Below, piece by piece: positions 24,401 through 37,209 of a stretch of DNA of 64,000 bases. This DNA comes from Ditylenchus dipsaci. Taxonomy: Eukaryota; Nematoda; Chromadorea; Rhabditida; Anguinidae. Under the pieces are notes generated by a model, which saw nothing but the letters and a program-made list of their open reading frames with translations, was not told where the DNA came from and did not search any database. Within the stretch, counting starts at the first letter, position 1; each line of letters opens with the position of its first letter. The stretch is from positions 248,001 to 312,000 of the forward strand of contig SADC01000095.1 in the NCBI GenBank assembly GCA_004194705.1. The letters are read 5' to 3'. Both the position numbers and the translations under genes were made by a program.

Positions 24401-27400
24401 GTTCGCGATTACAGCAAGCTATATAAGCTTTCAAGATATTTACAATATAATGTAGTCTGTGTTAAATATTCCGTACATGACAAAGTTGTTTCGGCCAAAA
24501 TCCTATCAAACGAAAATTTTCTCGATTACAAAAATTTATTAATTACGGCGAGAAAAACCAGTCTGTAAAACGTTTGAGTCCGTCTTGAAGCACGCTTGCC
24601 TACTTTGCGCAAAACAAGCCAAAACAACAGGGGATACAAAGGCGAAATACAGCTGGCACGTCATTTAGGACTGGATTTTAATCAAGAAACGCGACATTAT
24701 GGCAAGGTTTTGGTTTGTATGAAAAAAAAACAAAAAAATCAGTGAGTTCCAATTTTTGAAAAGGTTATATGTTTATTCGTCGAAAGCCCTTCTATACCTA
24801 GCAAGAAGGCGCTCATATCCACATAAAAGCTCAAATTAGAGATTAGAGAAAAGCTACAAAAAGAATAAGGTTATTTGATGCCTTTTGGATTTTGTAAGCA
24901 CTTCTTTGTGAAGTGTGCCCACATGTCGGAATGTGTGTTTTTGTTTGTTTATGGCCGGAAATACTACTAGCCTGCCCCACCTGTAATTACTACTACGGTT
25001 AAAGCAGCAACAGACGGGAGTGGAGGGGGCATAAGTGTATGTTGTTGGAGAGTCGCCGCTCCGCCACTCAAGAGCTGGGACAAGTGGATTATGTTTATAA
25101 TATACACAACAATGATTGATGATGACTGTAGCAGGAAAGGCAACCATTTGGGGCACCCCAACACACCAACTTGAGGGACACTAATTATAGTTATCTTTAT
25201 GGTTTTGCAAGGGTCAACTGTGAGTTAAGCTTCGGTGGATATAAGTTATGTTTTGTGCTAGAAAAAACATACCCTTTCGTTCTGGTAAGCAGTGACAGCA
25301 ATGAATTCAGTCTCCTTGAAAATGAAGGTGATGAAGTTGGACACTTTGAGGGTAGCTAGATCCTTGCACCGAACAATGTGAAGTCGAGGCTGGTATTTGT
25401 GCATGCTGTTCAGGACTGTCTAAAAAAATGTTGATGATCATAAAAAATGAAAAACTTCGTAGACAAAGAAAGAGCTTTAATGTGGTTTTAACGACTGCCG
25501 ACAATAATTTTCAGTCGGCGACGAGCAAAAGTGTCTCGTCGCTCGCTTCCCAAGGGCTTTCTTTTAAGAAAAAACTGATCCCAACCACTCCCTTACATAG
25601 TTAATAAATTTCATCCGGGTGTTTTATCGTGGAAAAATAGAAATTTTCAAAAGTTTTAAATGGGTTTTCCATAGGTTTTTCCTCCTCTCGGTACAAAAAC
25701 TCATATTTTAAACAAAAGTCTAATAAAGCATGTTGTTTTGTCAAGCAGAGCTCCCTGAATAGATCTTCAAACATTTTCCTCATTTCGACACAAACAATTT
25801 ATATTTTCGGAGCTTTTTATTGTGGTGTACTTTTCTGCGAAAATCGGCGGTTCTTAGGAATCTCGATTATTTACTGGCTTTGCTTATGTCCCAAGTTGAT
25901 GAGTTTGATTTCAACATTAAAATTCAAAATTCAAATTTGTCACCATTGAATTTGCTCTAAATGTTTTAATCGCTTCAGCAATAAATAAGCCAGCCATCTC
26001 CCAGCCAGTCCCTGTAAGTGATGTCGCAATGATTTGTGTAATCAATCACTTACCCTTAAGCACACTTCCTCAAACATTGGCCTAGACCCACACACACACA
26101 CACAAACACAAGCAGTCTTGAGTTCATCCATCTTGCTCCTCACCTCCTCAAAATTCAATTAAACACTACTAGAAGTAGCAGTCGTCAAAAAGGTTGTTAA
26201 AACTAGCAGGAGCAACAACTGTTCTACATGTCTTAATAAATCCTGTTGGCACTTAGCAAAACAAATAACCCTTCGGAGGGATATCACCACTCTCAGATTC
26301 AGAAAAAAGAATGTTGAAAAAATGTGTAGCCCTGCAGTGGGATTCGAACCTGCGCCAAATTTGGGGCGCAAATAGAAATTGGAGCGCAAATACAACATTT
26401 TGTAAGAAGTTTAATTTATTCTCTTGACAACTTCGCAAGCAAAATGTTCTCAAAAATATGATTTTCAACAAGTGGAATTTAAAAAAACTTAGCTTGCTGA
26501 TATATGACTGAAAATATAACGACCAATTTTTCAAATATGAGCATTTTATCTTTCGGACATTTTTGGCAAAAAAATTGGTTTTATTTGGTCCCTGTGATGT
26601 ATCAGAAAAAAATCGAAAAGAAAATGCTAATATACCAAGTCAGGCTGGACATAGAAATTTTTTTTGGCTTTTCCGAATTTTTTCGAAAATGCCCATTTTT
26701 GGACTAAAAACCTTATTCTGGGACGTTCCAAGAAGTATTACCACAGTAACCTGAATCAATAAGAAATTTTTTAAAATTTTGTTTGCTGAGAAATAACCAT
26801 ACATTGACCATCGCCACTTTGAAAAATTACTGTTCAACTTATGGTCGTATATAATCCAAAAATTGTCTCGCAATTTTTTCGACAAACAATGGTCTTTTTA
26901 AAATTTATTTTTTTACAAAAAACCACTAAGTACTATTTCATGTCCGGTCTAACTGCAACCACTTTGTAAATTATTGTATGGCATAGTTCTCAACCAGCGA
27001 AATGCCAGCTATTAATCGTCTTTTTTCATCATTTATTGCTGAGAATGTGTGTGTGGCTAACTAATCTTCTCAGAATTCGATCCCCTCCCATCTATCCACC
27101 ATAATCCGATCACTGCTTTGTTTGGCTGGCTCAATTAACTGCTACTAATATTTGTTGGGCGGGTGAGAGAAAGACAGTATTGTTTGCTTAGGATGGTGTA
27201 TCACACACACACACTTATTTTTACTTCTTTTTGCTTCTTAGCTTGATACACAGATTGGAAAGAAAAAACTGTTGAATTCAACACTTTAGCTGTCGAGTGT
27301 TTTGCTTGTTGTAGGGGGAGTGTGTTGTGTGGACTCGCTGTTATCTTTATTGCTGTGCGAGACCTATTAAATAGTTGATCAGCAGCAGCAATAAAGTAAT

Positions 27401-30400
27401 AAATTTAGTGGCTTTCTTATCAGAATTGCTACTATTAGCCCATAAAAATATATTTACCAAATGCAAGGGATATGATAATGTAAGTGTGTCCGATTCCAAT
27501 TTGCATGGGAAATTATTTTGAGGGAAAAAAATTTAGGCTGGATTCGATCACAGGAAAATCAATGAAAACACAAGCATGGCTTTCAGTTGATGCGCTTCAC
27601 AGACTACCACACATTACTAAAAATAGAGTGCTAAAGTTATGGAACTTCTCATATATAAATGATATGAATCGGTGATCTTCACAAACTGGCAAACAGAGGC
27701 TTAGGTACAATAGCGATACAATAGATACAATAGCGAGAGATACAAGATACAATAGCAAGATACAATAATTTGAGATACAATAGCTCAAAAGTCATTCCGA
27801 AACCCCTTAAAAATAGTTTCTGACCCTAAATAAATTATGTTTGCATCAAAACAATTTTTGAGCATAATTTTTTTTGTTAGCAATTGCATTATCGTATTTC
27901 CTCTAATTGCCGCCCCGGGGCGCTTATTTTTCGATCGACGTCTAGGAGGGAGGTGGGGATCGCTTATTATTGATATTTTGAAATTTTTGGTTCAATATTC
28001 AAAATCTAAAATGGAGAACCAGTAGAGATTGCGGGAACTAAGAAAACGTGAAAAAAAACCTGCTCGAAAAAAAATATCTGGACCGAGATACAATAGCTCA
28101 AATTCGAGGGGTGGGGCGGTGATTAGAGGGAAATAACATAGCTGAAAAAATTGTTTTTATCATCAAATCTTTTAAACTGCTCGCAAAGACCAATTTAGGC
28201 ATTGATTGTCTGGTTTATAGCAGTAAAGGTTGATTCTGATTTGTTGTTGTTCCCCCTGATGTCTTTTTGTATATATTAGTTAAGAACGACTTTAACTTCC
28301 AAAATTAGACAATTGCGGCTTTTTGATGTTAAAAATAGTCCGTTTAAGGCCAGCAACCACCTCAAAATTAAGCTTTAGCCATTGCTTTTTTTTGTAACTG
28401 AACAAAAAAGACAAATGTGATAATGTGCTGGCGTCAGGCGGCCGGTTGTATAGTCAAAGACAGCACACAACAGTATCGCAACAATTAACTTGTGCAACAG
28501 CTTGTGTGTGTGGTTTGCGCCCTCCACTCAATTAATCTCTCCTTTTTATTTCTACTCCCTTTGTTTTAAAAATTATTGAAGTGGATCCCTCGATATCAAA
28601 TAGCAACAGCACTTCACTTGTTGTTGCTGCTGTCATTACACCTTCCCCTGCCCAGCCAGCCGATAATAGGAGGAAGAGTGGTGGGGCAGCTCATAACAAC
28701 TACACCAGCATGTATAACACTTGCCAATGGTGTTTATTTCACCTTTACAACAAACACACACCAGCCAATGACAGCCACCCCTGCTCCTAGATAGCAGCCA
28801 ATAATCTCATTTGCACGACCTAACTCAAAAAAATTCAGCACCTTTATGAATAACTGAGGAATGGGTGTATGAATCCCTGGTCTAAAATCGGCGAAAAAAA
28901 TATTTATGCGGTGGTTACTTGAAAGGCACTGTGAAGCCCACCAGAAGGGAATTAGATTTAAATACAAGACTACTTTTCTCTTTAGCCTTTCTGGTGCTGA
29001 GAAGCTAAAAACCGTTCTCACACAAACTTCGTATGGGCTTAAATGCATTTTTATGCGTTGAAACTCTGAAGCGAAAGTCTAAATTTTGTCGACAAATTAT
29101 TAAATTTCACCAGAAAGTTACATAGTAGAATTTTTCTGAATTTTTATTGTAATGTTTTAAGGTTTTTCGTATTAACTTGTAGCCATGTATTTTTGATTGA
29201 TGTCATAGACGAAAAAGAAGTTGATGAACATACCTGAAAACATTCAGTAGAATTTGAAAACTCGTTTGAAAGCTGAGATTTTACTATACACGATAATTTA
29301 AAAAAATTACGAAAATACGACTGAATCCAAAGAAAATTGCCGGTATAACTAAAAATTTGCTAGTGAAGTTTGGATATTGAATTTTTTTTTTGGTGCAAAA
29401 TGATTTCTTTTTGGTGCAAATTTGCTTTCAAAGTTTGGTTTTGCATTTTATATTAAATTTTTCAATCTTTTTCAAAAAATGATTACACCGTCAGGTAGCC
29501 CTGCGATTCGCGTTTCTGTTAAGCTATTATTCACCGGAAAATCTTTGCAAAATATATTACATAAAAGTAAAAGTATGAAAGAAGTCAGAAAAAATAATTT
29601 GGTTCATACTTTTACTTTTTCGCGCCACATTTTACAAAAATATTGCAGCGAATAGGATCGCAGGGCTACCTGATGGTGTTATCACTTTTTGAAAAAGGTT
29701 AAAAAAATTGATAGAAAAACGCAAAACCAAAATCTTGCACTAAAAAAGATCTAATTCCAAAAAAAATCAATATCCGTGAAGTTCAGTAATTTGTTGGGAA
29801 TTTGAGTTCACTGCAATTGACTCTGAGTTTTTAGCAGAGCAATTTATTCTCTCAAAACGGTATCCAATCATTTTTTGACGTACTTATCGCGAGGATTCGC
29901 ACACCCCCATTTCTTTACCTCTAATATGTTTAGAAAAGAACTGGTGGTGGAAATGCGAGATTGATACAGTCATCAATACAGTTGTTGTTTATCCTGTCAC
30001 TTGCGCAATTGCTTTATAGATTTAGTCAATCTCTGGGACACTCCTTTGCACGCCTTTATTTATTTTCCCTTTTCTTATTATTCTCAAAATTTTAATGGCA
30101 GTGGTAGCATTGGCAGGGGATCTGTTAACAGCTGTGCAATTGATGAGTCTGTTTGACCAGCCTCTTTTTATTTGAAAACAAGAGTTAGAACTGTAAAATT
30201 GGTGAAGTGCATCAAAATTTTTTAAAATTTAGTTTGTTAAAATCTGTGACTCGAACTTGTAACATCGAAAGTATTTTTGATACAAACTTATTGATCAAGT
30301 TTTGTCAATAGGATACTTTTCAAAAAAACTAGGTAAGAATGACTTCAAATTGATACATAAATAAATTTGTGAATGGGGAATTGGGGTGAATAATGGGCAT

Positions 30401-33400
30401 GAAAATAGGGTTTCTGGCAAGCAATTTTAGATTCACGCAGATAATTTCAGGAGCAGTTTTGCTTGTAGCACCCTTTTGTTACTTAGGTATTTGTTGTCCT
30501 ATGCATGTGACAACGCGATGATGTTTACGGTATCTTCTGGGCTTTCCTAAAGTTGAGAAGCCATAGAGAAGTGTGGGGACTCTTGATGCTAGAAAGGCAT
30601 CAAATAACACACCCTTGAACACAAACAACACTTGTGGACCCCCTCTCACACACAGTCAACTTTTACAGTTTACTTAAGCGTAGCCTAGCTAAATCATGTG
30701 CCATTTGCTGGGCAGGAGTGAAGAGCGAGCGGGAGTGAAGTTCCTTTTTGGGACAGCAGCAAGTGTATGAAAGCAGGGGAAACACTTCTTTTCTATTTAG
30801 GAGATTTGGTGAGAGTATTGGATTACTGTACAAACACACACGCGGATTATTCCACCACTTAACATCCACCCAGATTTGACTTCCCTTTTCTTAGCTCTTC
30901 CATATTAAACCAAGATTAAATGGTTGCTGAGGTTGAGGCATTAAATATGGCTCACTGATTCAAAAACCAAATTGTTTTAAAAAAAACTTTGAAAGTAGCA
31001 GAATCCCATATTTTTTTCCAGATCGAATTTCGAAAAGATGTTCCTACATATCGACTCAGTTTTTTTCTGACGATTCGCTTGGTCTGTAATGTCAAAACAG
31101 TATCTTCGCGTGGCCGTCTTTGGTTTAGGCTTGACCATCCAAATGCCTTCTCGGAGACGAGGTGAAAAGACCAAATCACGATTGATTATTATTATTGTGA
31201 GCTATATTGTATATGAGCTGAGTGCTGTGAAATTTCGACCCAAAGTAAGGAACTTACAAACTCATTCTTGTTAGTCATGTTGTTGGTGACTTTGACTCGA
31301 TGGAAACTGGCTCCTTTGGACATCCAGTGCTCGCCGGTATTTGGAGATTCTGGGTGGATGTGCATTGGTTTGTGAACCTCTGGGTCTGCCTTGCCTAAAA
31401 TTGCATGGTAAAAGTTTTCCGAAATCCCGTATTTTGTATGAACTAATTGTGCCGAGTTATTTATATCCAAAACAATCAAAGAAAAATACACTTACCGGCC
31501 AATCCCCACTTGGAATTATGGAACTTGTATCTGTGCTCATCTGCTGGCAAGATGTCCATCATGACATAGTACTTCGAGTTCTTGTCCAGCCCCTTGATCT
31601 TGACTTTGAAGGCTGGGAAAATTCGCCTGAAATTAAATCGAGTCATAAAACTGAGTTTTCAAGCCAAAGAATAAAGGGTGATTCAGGATTTTTTTCTATA
31701 TCCAAACTTCATAAGTTTTTTAAAATGTCTTAAAAATCGACGATAAATCGCATAAGAATAAGAATTTAGTATTTTCTCTACTAAACGGGCCGGCCCGTTT
31801 ATTATTCAACCCCTTGAAAATCGGAAAATTTTGAGGTCGATCTCGAGATTTCTGGGTGAAAATGCAAAATTTAAAAAGTGGAAGCGGTAAAGCTCGCGCG
31901 AGTTAAGAAAACGTGGTAAAAAAAGCTTTGCAAAATATTTTCTCTGGGCTGAGATATAAGTCCTTAAAGTCGACTAGGCCCTTTTATTGGAGAAAATACG
32001 GTAATGTCAAAATAAAATTAATTTTGCCTACAAGGTCGATTTGGTCTAAGCCTCAAGGAGACCCAGGTAAAATAATTTTTGCCGCATCGGTACGATACTG
32101 AATGGAAAAGGAGACAAGCAATTAGCAAGAGCTTTTTTTTGTCAAATTTCTGATGTAGGGTGCCGAATAAAAACTCAAAGGCTTCCGCAAACCGGTTAAT
32201 CCCGAAAATTTTGCTTGAGGTTTTAGCCAACGATTAAAGTAAGTTACGTCTGAAATAGCCAAAAAATATCAGTAGAGACAACATACCGATCTTACCGTTT
32301 GTAAAAAGGCGAGAATTCGAAAAATGGCCAGCTTTAATTGGGCACCCTGTTGTGGCATCTTTCTGATGCCACCTGGCAGCTAAAATCTCTTTAGACATTC
32401 GAATCATGAAACAGAATTTTCAAAAATGTTTGATGCTGAGATATGACCCAAAGTTAGAGAGCCAATTTTCTAAATAACTAACATTCTACTACGGATCGTA
32501 ACTTTTCGATTTGGCATCTTTTGTGAATTATGCTTTGTGATTCGCATTCCTAAAAGGCTTGCAGCTGCTGGGAATTTTCAAAAATAAATTTACACGCTAG
32601 AAAAACATTAAATTTTGAAAAACGCTGCCAACTGGCCAAAGCCTAACTTTAATACAGTAGAGTTGTAAAGATAAGCATCGCCACTAGCCAATTAATCATG
32701 CTAACTGTCACACACACAGGCAACATACACAAGGTTAATTGGCGAAGAAAAGGGATGTGATGGGTTCCCCTCACATCGGAGATCTAATCACTGCCAGAAA
32801 GAACACTGCATGATTCACACGATTAACACTCTATTATGGGTTGCAGCAAAAAAAGGCTAATTCGGAGAGAAAGAGAGTTTACACAGACCACTTGTTGACT
32901 GGCTTGTTTGCTGGCTTGCCACTCATAAATCAAAAAACACCTAGGGAGAAGAAAAGGAAACATTTGTTTGAAATGCAATAACACCAATTACTTGCTTGGT
33001 TTGTAATCTATTATCTTCATGTATTGTATTGTTACACTTTGTGTTGTAGCAAAATCAAGGACAGGAAACACAAATTTGCATGCTTGATTTGAGAGGAGAT
33101 AATGTCACAGAAAAAGTTAGTAAATTCTGTAAAAGATTTTTTAGACTTAAAGTTTTTGCTTTTAGTAGAAACTAAAAAATCTGCGAATAATTGCAGTCTA
33201 GGGCTCAGAGGCTTCACATACACGGGCGTAAATGGGCATGGCAACGCGTTTTGGATTGTCCCCCGCCAATCCAAAAAAATTGGCCTCATCATTGAACTTA
33301 TGTACAGATTTTTCGACTTGGTTTCTAACAAAACCATACCTAAAATTAAATTCTACGCCTTGTTTTGTTAGAAATCAAGTAAATCAGTCTAAGAGAAAAA

Positions 33401-34500
33401 TCCGAGTAAGATTTTTGATCATATTATATTTTAAGTGGGGGTGTTGGTTCAACTGCCAAAAATTTGACTGAATTTTTTGAAATTTTGATAAAAAAAATTA
33501 TCTTTTCAATGGTTCCAGAGACCTCTATTAGTAAAGAGTTTTTCCAGTTTTGTTTGAAACTTCAAGAGGAGAGGGTTGAAACAAGTAAGACATACGACAG
33601 AAAAAGTCTCTTGTTTATTTATAACGAGAAAGCTAGCATAATTTTTGCTAATCAGCGAGACGGAACTCCTCCTAATGGAGCAGACTTTGACTAATGAACA
33701 AACAAAAAAGTTAAACAATATTCAGTAATTCCAGCAAAACAAAAAAAAAAAATTGAAGTATTGACCTGCCGGATTTAGTGATGATCATTTCATTGACATA
33801 TTCGCTGAACATGTCCCACAGGTCTTTGTCCTCCTGAAATTTCAAAAAATATTAGAATATTTTATTTTACCATCTATATACGGCAGTCCACTGAGAAATT
33901 TATAATACTCAAGTATGAAATTTATCAAACTCAAGTTTTCTCAGTCTTATCTGGAGAAATTCGCACTTACCAATTCTACTTGCGGATCGTCCACAACTCC
34001 ATCATCTTCTAACCTTAGTGGAGCTGGAAAGGGAGGAAAGTTAAAGCTGCCGGGCATTCCACCAAAAGGTCCGAAAGGGTGTCCAGGCATCCTTCCGAAC
34101 CCTCCGTTCTGCTGTCCAAATCCGGGTGGAGGTACTTGCTGTGCTGCCATTCCAGCAGCCATGGCCGCAGCCATAGCCTCTGCATTCGGTTGCCTAGAGG
34201 GCATCATACTGGAAAAGGCGGCCATCTGCGCGGCAGCCATCGCAGCAGCGAATGCTTGGGATGTGGGTGGAGGATGGCTAACTGGGGGCTGGGGAGGGGA
34301 ACAAGACGTTTTGGGTAGAGTGGCTGAGATGCTGTGTTCAGAAGAACTGGCTCTGGGCTCAGGTGAGCTGGAGGAACGGGAGTGTTGTTGCTGTTGAACA
34401 AGCATTAAGTTGTCCTGCGGCACCACCTCTCCACTGCCCAATTGCTCTTTGGGCTGGTGGCTCTTAAGCTGCAGAATTTTGGTGTAGTTGAATAGCGCTT
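21485..34500 (-). CDS. Tbx2/3: T-box transcription factor, Tbx2/3 class
   Basis: This is a DNA-binding transcription factor, usually a repressor in this class. Exons in reading order: 34500-33971 (Gln/Ser/Pro/Ala-rich N-terminus ending VDDPQVEL), 33833-33766 ([19 protein letters not shown]), 31626-31496 ([19 protein letters not shown]), 31394-31258 (GKADPEV ... [19 protein letters not shown]), 25419-25273 ([16 protein letters not shown] ... [11 protein letters not shown]), 22771-22376 ([19 protein letters not shown], then an acidic run and PRHKRPKSQ, a possible nuclear signal) and 21989-21485 (Pro/Ala-rich, ending DVNSLLKGK). All splice phases agree. The KSGR and [17 protein letters not shown] motifs favour Tbx2/3. 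The last exon needs one extra base at two places (about 21854-21872 and the six-A run 21698-21703). The start codon lies in an upstream exon not identified. Confidence 0.93.
22828..23073. mobile_element. CCGTATTTTC-family MITE in a Tbx2/3 intron
   Basis: The ends are TACCGTATTTTCTGTATTTA and TTAATACAGAAAACACGGTA, inverted with two mismatches. The internal block GCTGAGATATGAGGTCA is shared with the copies at 31.9 kb and 62.3 kb. Confidence 0.75.
23074..25272. other. Tbx2/3 intron, no recognised feature
   Basis: AT-rich intron sequence including a C homopolymer near 23557-23568. No exon, RNA gene or well-defined mobile element was recognised. Confidence 0.5.
26266..26365 (-). repeat. SINE-like fragment with pol III B box
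   Basis: The minus strand contains GGTTCGAATCCCACTGCAG, with a perfect B box, followed by a tail ending GATATCCCTCCGAAGGG. No convincing A box was found, so it is a truncated or diverged tRNA-derived element. It lies in the Tbx2/3 intron 25420-31257. Confidence 0.4.
27695..27792. repeat. short tandem repeat of GATACAATAGC
   Basis: About six imperfect copies of GATACAATAGC. The same unit, GAGATACAATAGCTCAAA, reappears at about 28085 inside the neighbouring MITE, which suggests one combined repeat. Confidence 0.6.
27890..28138. mobile_element. CCGTATTTTC-family MITE (diverged)
   Basis: The ends are ATCGTATTTCCTCTAATTGC and GATTAGAGGGAAATAACAT. The internal CCGCCCCGGGGCGCTTATT block has the same position and self-complementarity as in other copies. 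Confidence 0.6.
28139..29369. other. Tbx2/3 intron, no recognised feature
   Basis: AT-rich, with short open frames lacking recognisable similarity. A stretch near 29265 (AAAGCTGAGATT ... ACACGATAAT) resembles one at 58335, so part of it is repetitive. Confidence 0.4.
29370..29775. repeat. foldback repeat in a Tbx2/3 intron
   Basis: An inner pair, ACCGTCAGGTAGCCCTGCGAT and its inverse near 29665-29690, lies inside a longer paired region (TTGGTGCAAATTTGC ... TGCACTAAAAAAG). The centre also pairs (AAAGTAAAAGTATGAA with TTCATACTTTTACTTT). Non-coding. Confidence 0.65.
29776..31257. other. Tbx2/3 intron, no recognised feature
   Basis: Unique-looking AT-rich intron sequence up to the T-box exon at 31258. 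No gene or element recognised. Confidence 0.4.
31767..32003. mobile_element. CCGTATTTTC-family MITE in a Tbx2/3 intron
   Basis: The ends are AGTATTTTCTCTACTAAACG and TTATTGGAGAAAATACGGT. It contains the shared blocks GGGCCGGCCCGTTTATTATT and GCTGAGATATAAGTC. Confidence 0.75.
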
Positions 34501-36737
34501 CTGATCAGCTGAAAAAGACAGCAACAATTTTAGGGTTGAAATAGACTAGACTTAGGCCAGCGTCTATTGACACAGGCTCAAATGTTTGAATTATTCAAAT
34601 TACTGACAATAAAACCAAAAAATTGCAAGAAAATAAACGAGGACTAAGGCAAACAGGGTTAGTAGTGGAATATGGCCGATTTCAGCAAGCGTGATAATTT
34701 AGAATTTCGCGATTGCTCTAGTAATTGTAATATTTCCACCGTCTCTTATAACTCTATCCGCTTGAAGGTAATCGAAAAATAACTTTACGGTATCTACAGA
34801 CAAATGGAGTCACAAAAGCCTAAACTGAGCGCTCATTTTCGCATATTCAATTTACAACAATTATTCAACCATAAAAAACTAGTAAAGTCTAACATGTGGG
34901 TTACGAAAACAACGAGTGGGTCGTCTATTTTACAAACAGCTTTTTCAAGCCCAGTGTTTTTTAGAGCTTATTATTGTTTGGTTTGTCACGCAGCACAATC
35001 CAAATGGGTTCTTGTGAGTTATCGGGACCTCACTTTAAAATAAGTTATTAACCACAGGGGGACCAAGGCATTTTTCGGTGAATTTTAGAGTGAGGTCCCG
35101 ATAACTCACAAGAACCTCCAAATGCTTGAACACAATATAAAAACTATGAATATCAAGCTTTTAGAATATGAAACTTAAAAACCTGAAACAAAGAAACATG
35201 TGCATGTATTGAAGTTGAATTGGAGGTGGTCTGGTTGCGGCTGGTTTACTTGCTCCTGCAAACCACCATCGTATTTTATGATAGTTTCACAAATAAAAAA
35301 ATATGCCGACATTCCGCAAAGTTATCAGACATTTGCACTACAAAAAAGTCAAGTTCTAAGATTTAATTCAATGATATCAGCATGGTAGTGTTTATGCCAA
35401 ACACTACTCCACAGTGACACCCTCGCCACCACTCCGCCCCAAAGTCTTCTTAACATTAGCACCCGAAAAGAAGAAAGAGCACAACCATAAAATAAGAGTG
35501 GTTGATCACCAAGGGCAGACACACACCCCAACCTCCCGAAATTGACACCCAGAGGGGCGAGCAGAGTGTGCACCCCGTCACCTATTGGCTAAGGGTGAGA
35601 ATTGGGGCGGAGTGTCGGTACAAATAGCTCTTTTGTGCAAGGAGGGAGGGGCTTGCAAAGGGGAGGGATTTTGACAGCACAGGCGTTGGTGGCTGGGAGT
35701 GCTGGCTTTGACGGCTGCTGGAGTGTGCAGCAGCAGCTAATCCAACCATTCAGCCATATGGCTAGACCGGCTACCATACTGTTTTCTTTGACGCCTCTTG
35801 CTGGCTAACTGTGTGAGGACCTAGTGTGTCTGCCTTTTTCTCTTTTGTGCATGTTGTTTTAGAGGAGAGTAGTAGTATTTTTGAGGTGTACTATATTTAT
35901 TGTTTATACAGCCCTGATCCAAATCGAAATTTTGGTAGTAAGTTTTGCTGGATTCGCTTCTTCCACACTTATTCAAGAGTCAAATCAAACGTAAAAATAT
36001 AGTCTAAGGTTCATTGATAGGTCTTTATAACTGAAGTGACTTCATTGCTTGGAACAATCTTTAAATGGAGATTGGACAGCAAAAATATTTAAATAATTGC
36101 TTTTTTGTTCAAAAATAATTTTCCCATAAATTCGCATTAAAAGAAATGAAAATTTGACAAGTTTTTTATTAGAAATCTTTTAAAGCAACTCTAACGCTGG
36201 TCTTGTTTTATTCAGTGTTTTTGACATTGACAATTAGCTAAGCTTCCTTGTGATCTAGACTGCTAGAGAGCCCAACTCCTTCACACTTACAAAAATTATA
36301 ATAATTTGCCGTCTTTCTGTACGAGAAGAATATTTTGAGAGCAATTTTTTTCATTTATCGTTCACACTCTCCCCCCCCCCACCCAAAATTCAAAATCATA
36401 ATTACTTTAAAATAAACAAAATGCCAAGAAATTCAAAAGAGTTTTTGTCGCTATAGCCTTTTTTACGTGTTTTTTGAAGACATGGATATGTTTTCTTGAC
36501 TTCTTTTCAAAATTAGAACCAATTTTAGCTAATGTTTTATAGACATTAACATCAATTTCTACATCAAAATCAAAACAACATTTCTTACACAAAATTTTCC
36601 AATAATTTTCTGTAAGATATTCTGTCTATTTCCTAATGATGAAAACCTTCGTTAATCTCTATTCACCATCCAACGTTGTGACTTATAATATCCGTTTACA
36701 TTTTTGTGGAAAATAAGAGCGTTAAGAAAAAAGCAAA
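34501..36737. other. region upstream of the known Tbx2/3 exons
   Basis: The missing first exon or exons and promoter of Tbx2/3 may lie here, but no convincing start was found. A 112-base imperfect palindrome occurs at 35007-35118 (GGTTCTTGTGAGTTATCGGG and inverse, about 31-base arms). The segment 35400-35700 is G/C-richer with no gene I recognise. Confidence 0.4.
35007..35118. repeat. short foldback with 31-base arms
   Basis: GGTTCTTGTGAGTTATCGGG is repeated in inverse orientation at 35088-35117. The loop contains GGGGGACCAAGGC, a motif seen in several other foldbacks in this window. Confidence 0.7.
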
Positions 36738-36743
36738 TTTATT
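36738..36743 (-). promoter_or_regulatory. candidate polyadenylation signal for P1
   Basis: AATAAA on the minus strand lies about 47 bases after the P1 stop codon. The position is right for a real 3' end. Confidence 0.5.
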
Positions 36744-36789
36744 CGTAACATGTAACAACAGAAGAAGAGGAGCACTTTAAAGGCAGAAT

Positions 36790-37141
36790 TTAGTCAAATA
36801 AGATGAATCCGATGTCCTCTTCCTCACTTGTTTCCTTGGGCGCTTGTTTCTTCTTCTCTTCCTTGGCAGGAGCGGCAGCGACTTCAGGCTTGGAACCATC
36901 ACCGGCGAAAGCAGCACTAGGCGCAGTTGCAACACCATATCCAATGTTAGAGACCAAATCCTGAAAATTTGGAACATAATTTAACTGCAAAGATATCGGA
37001 GAGCCACCTTGACATCAACTCCATTGAGAGTTTTTGCACATAGACCAGGCCAAAACGGCTCGACAGTGACATCAGCAGCCGTGAGAATCATCTGAATCTT
37101 GCCTCCGGTAATGGCGACACAATCATCTTGAAGAGCGAGAG
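36790..37141 (-). CDS. RPLP1: 60S acidic ribosomal protein P1, partial
   Basis: P1 is part of the ribosomal stalk that recruits elongation factors. Two exons are clear: 37141-37008 (LALQDDCVAITGGKIQMIL ... VEPFWPGLCAKTLNGVDVK) and 36960-36790 (DLVSNIGYGV, an Ala/Lys-rich hinge, then the stalk tail ending DIGFILFD). The intron between them is 47 bases, GT-AG and in phase. VEPFWPGL is diagnostic of P1. The usual tail is DDMGFGLFD, so ILFD in place of GLFD is unusual. The exon for the first 15 or so residues was not identified: sequence directly upstream does not read as the expected helix, and an acceptor CTGCAG at 37142-37147 suggests an earlier exon. A nearby AATAAA supports a functional gene, but a degraded copy cannot be excluded. 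Confidence 0.8.
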
Positions 37142-37209
37142 CTGCAGTCGTCCTATTCCACAGCTAAAAGACTGGTTATCTTCATAGTAATGACAACTTT
37201 ATTACAAAC

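Noticed and set aside
33915..34397. Long open frame on the plus strand opposite the Tbx2/3 N-terminal exon
   Set aside because: It is the antisense shadow of a Pro/Ala/Ser-rich coding exon that has matched splice sites on the minus strand.
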